Below are positions 4,953 through 5,659 of a stretch of DNA of 5,659 nt, piece after piece. Below the pieces are notes generated by a model, which did no database searches, was not told the origin of the DNA, and saw only the letters and a list, made by a program, of their open reading frames with translations. Both the position numbers and the translations under genes were made by a program. Positions within the stretch are counted from its first letter, which is position 1; each line of letters opens with the position of its first letter. The stretch is taken from assembly GCA_943328365.2 (NCBI GenBank), contig CALPZT020000126.1, positions 1 to 5,659 of the forward strand. The letters are read 5' to 3'. This DNA is from Bifidobacterium breve. GTDB lineage: Bacteria; Actinomycetota; Actinomycetes; S36-B12.

Positions 4953-5462
4953 ATGCGATGCCCGTTCTGCAAGGAGGATGACTCGCGGGTCGTCGATTCC
5001 CGGACCGCTGACGATGGGGCGGCGATTCGCCGCCGCCGCGAGTGCGCCTCCTGTGGCCGCAGGTTTACGACCGCCGAGACCTCTGTGCTCCTTGTTGCCA
5101 AGCGCTCCGGCGTCGTCGAGCCGTTCAGCCGGGGCAAGGTTGTGTCAGGGGTACGCAAGGCATGTCAGGGCCGGCCGGTAAGCGACGATGAGCTTGCACT
5201 CCTTGCCCAGCGAGTCGAGGATTCGCTGCGCGCCGGTGGCCACGCCGAGATACCGGCCATGGAGGTCGGCCTTGCGATCCTCAGCCCGCTTCGCGAGCTG
5301 GACGAAGTTGCCTACCTGAGATTCGCGTCGGTCTACCGCTCCTTCGACACCCTCGAGGATTTCGAAGCCGAGATCGCCTTGCTCCGCGCTGAAGGCGAGG
5401 CCACCGGCGAGGAGCCGGACGCAAAGACTTCCCGAACCACCGAAGAAAGCCGTGCCCGCTAG
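4953..5462 (+). CDS. nrdR: NrdR, ATP/dATP-sensing repressor of ribonucleotide reductase genes
   Basis: 169-residue repressor that binds paired NrdR boxes before ribonucleotide reductase genes and senses ATP and dATP. The zinc ribbon has C3, C6, C31 and C34 (MRCPFC and CASCGRRF), with the conserved VVDSR and IRRRREC between. An ATP-cone domain follows at about 46-131 (VAKRSGVVEPFSRGKVVSGVRKAC, then EVAYLRFASVYRSF). The last 30 residues are a charged tail rich in Glu, Thr and Arg with no recognised domain. The start at 4953 gives the invariant MRCPFC N-terminus and has a strong GGAGG; a GTG at 4890 would add 21 residues without homology. It precedes nrdJ by 61 bases in the same direction, with no promoter or hairpin evident between them, so an operon is likely. 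Paired NrdR boxes at its promoter predict autorepression together with nrdJ. Confidence 0.97.
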   Translation: MRCPFCKEDDSRVVDSRTADDGAAIRRRRECASCGRRFTTAETSVLLVAKRSGVVEPFSRGKVVSGVRKACQGRPVSDDELALLAQRVEDSLRAGGHAEIPAMEVGLAILSPLRELDEVAYLRFASVYRSFDTLEDFEAEIALLRAEGEATGEEPDAKTSRTTEESRAR

Positions 5463-5507
5463 GGCGCGAGCAATCCACCCACTTCCCAGTCCGCTATCCG
5501 CTCGAAC

Positions 5508-5515
5508 AAGAAAGG
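5508..5515 (+). promoter_or_regulatory. ribosome binding site of nrdJ
   Basis: AAGAAAGG ends eight bases before ATG 5524. Confidence 0.55.
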
Positions 5516-5523
5516 CACCACCG

Positions 5524-5659
5524 ATGTCCGTGACCACAAGCAACAAGCCGAGCGCGACAGCTGACGCGTCGTCATTCGTCCACAACACCCTCCGCAAGCC
5601 CGGCCTTGTCATCGAGCGGCTCTACACGACTCCCGGGCAGCACCCGTATGAAGGCGTGA
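5524..5659 (+). CDS. nrdJ: NrdJ, adenosylcobalamin-dependent class II ribonucleotide reductase (N-terminus only; runs off the window)
   Basis: First 45 codons of a gene that continues past the right edge. After a polar leader (MSVTTSNKPSATADASSF) it reads GLVIERLYTTPGQHPYEGV at residues 28-46, with the last codon at the edge; this resembles the conserved N-terminal motif (RxFTTPGVHPYDEV) of large actinobacterial class II reductases. The enzyme reduces ribonucleotides to deoxyribonucleotides using a B12-derived radical, independent of oxygen. The catalytic region is not in the window, so the call rests on this motif and on the place after nrdR, which is the usual actinobacterial arrangement. 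It is probably cotranscribed with nrdR and repressed by it. Confidence 0.88.
   Translation, partial: MSVTTSNKPSATADASSFVHNTLRKPGLVIERLYTTPGQHPYEGV

Overview
This window is GC-rich chromosomal DNA from an actinobacterium. The evidence is the preference for G or C in third codon positions, SOS boxes of the Gram-positive TCGAAC-N4-GTTCGA type, and the gene order lexA / LysM-domain membrane gene / nrdR / nrdJ. In Mycobacterium tuberculosis (lexA, Rv2719c/ChiZ, nrdR) and Corynebacterium glutamicum (lexA, divS, nrdR) the corresponding genes lie together. A member of the Micrococcales is possible, but the genus cannot be fixed from this sequence.

Layout, left to right. (1) 1-1899, + strand: most of a DinG/XPD-type iron-sulphur DNA helicase whose first residues lie off the left edge. 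(2) 1969-3009, +: an aldo/keto reductase very like E. coli YghZ (L-glyceraldehyde 3-phosphate reductase), possibly read from a leaderless transcript. (3) 3040-3759, -: LexA, convergent with the reductase across 30 bases. (4) 3760-4095: a 336-base divergent control region with three SOS boxes, a good lexA promoter and a set of short tandem duplications. (5) 4096-4674, +: a membrane protein with an arginine-rich cytoplasmic tail, one transmembrane helix and an outer LysM domain, of the DivS/ChiZ/YneA type of SOS division inhibitor. (6) 4675-4952: a 278-base control region with a promoter, a pair of NrdR boxes and a DnaA-box-like site. (7) 4953-5462, +: NrdR, repressor of ribonucleotide reductase genes. 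(8) 5524 to the right edge, +: the start of NrdJ, the adenosylcobalamin-dependent (class II) ribonucleotide reductase, probably in an operon with nrdR.

Taken together this is a DNA-damage and dNTP-supply neighbourhood. LexA controls itself and the divergent division inhibitor, DinG is a repair helicase, and NrdR/NrdJ set deoxyribonucleotide supply. The reductase is the only member without an obvious link to DNA. I see no mobile element, CRISPR array, tRNA or rRNA. I do not find an undescribed system of genes. The less ordinary features are regulatory: two SOS boxes that abut with no gap, tandem duplications in the leader of the LysM gene (one copying an SOS half-site), an out-of-frame acidic ORF over that leader, and a DnaA-box-like site beside the NrdR boxes.
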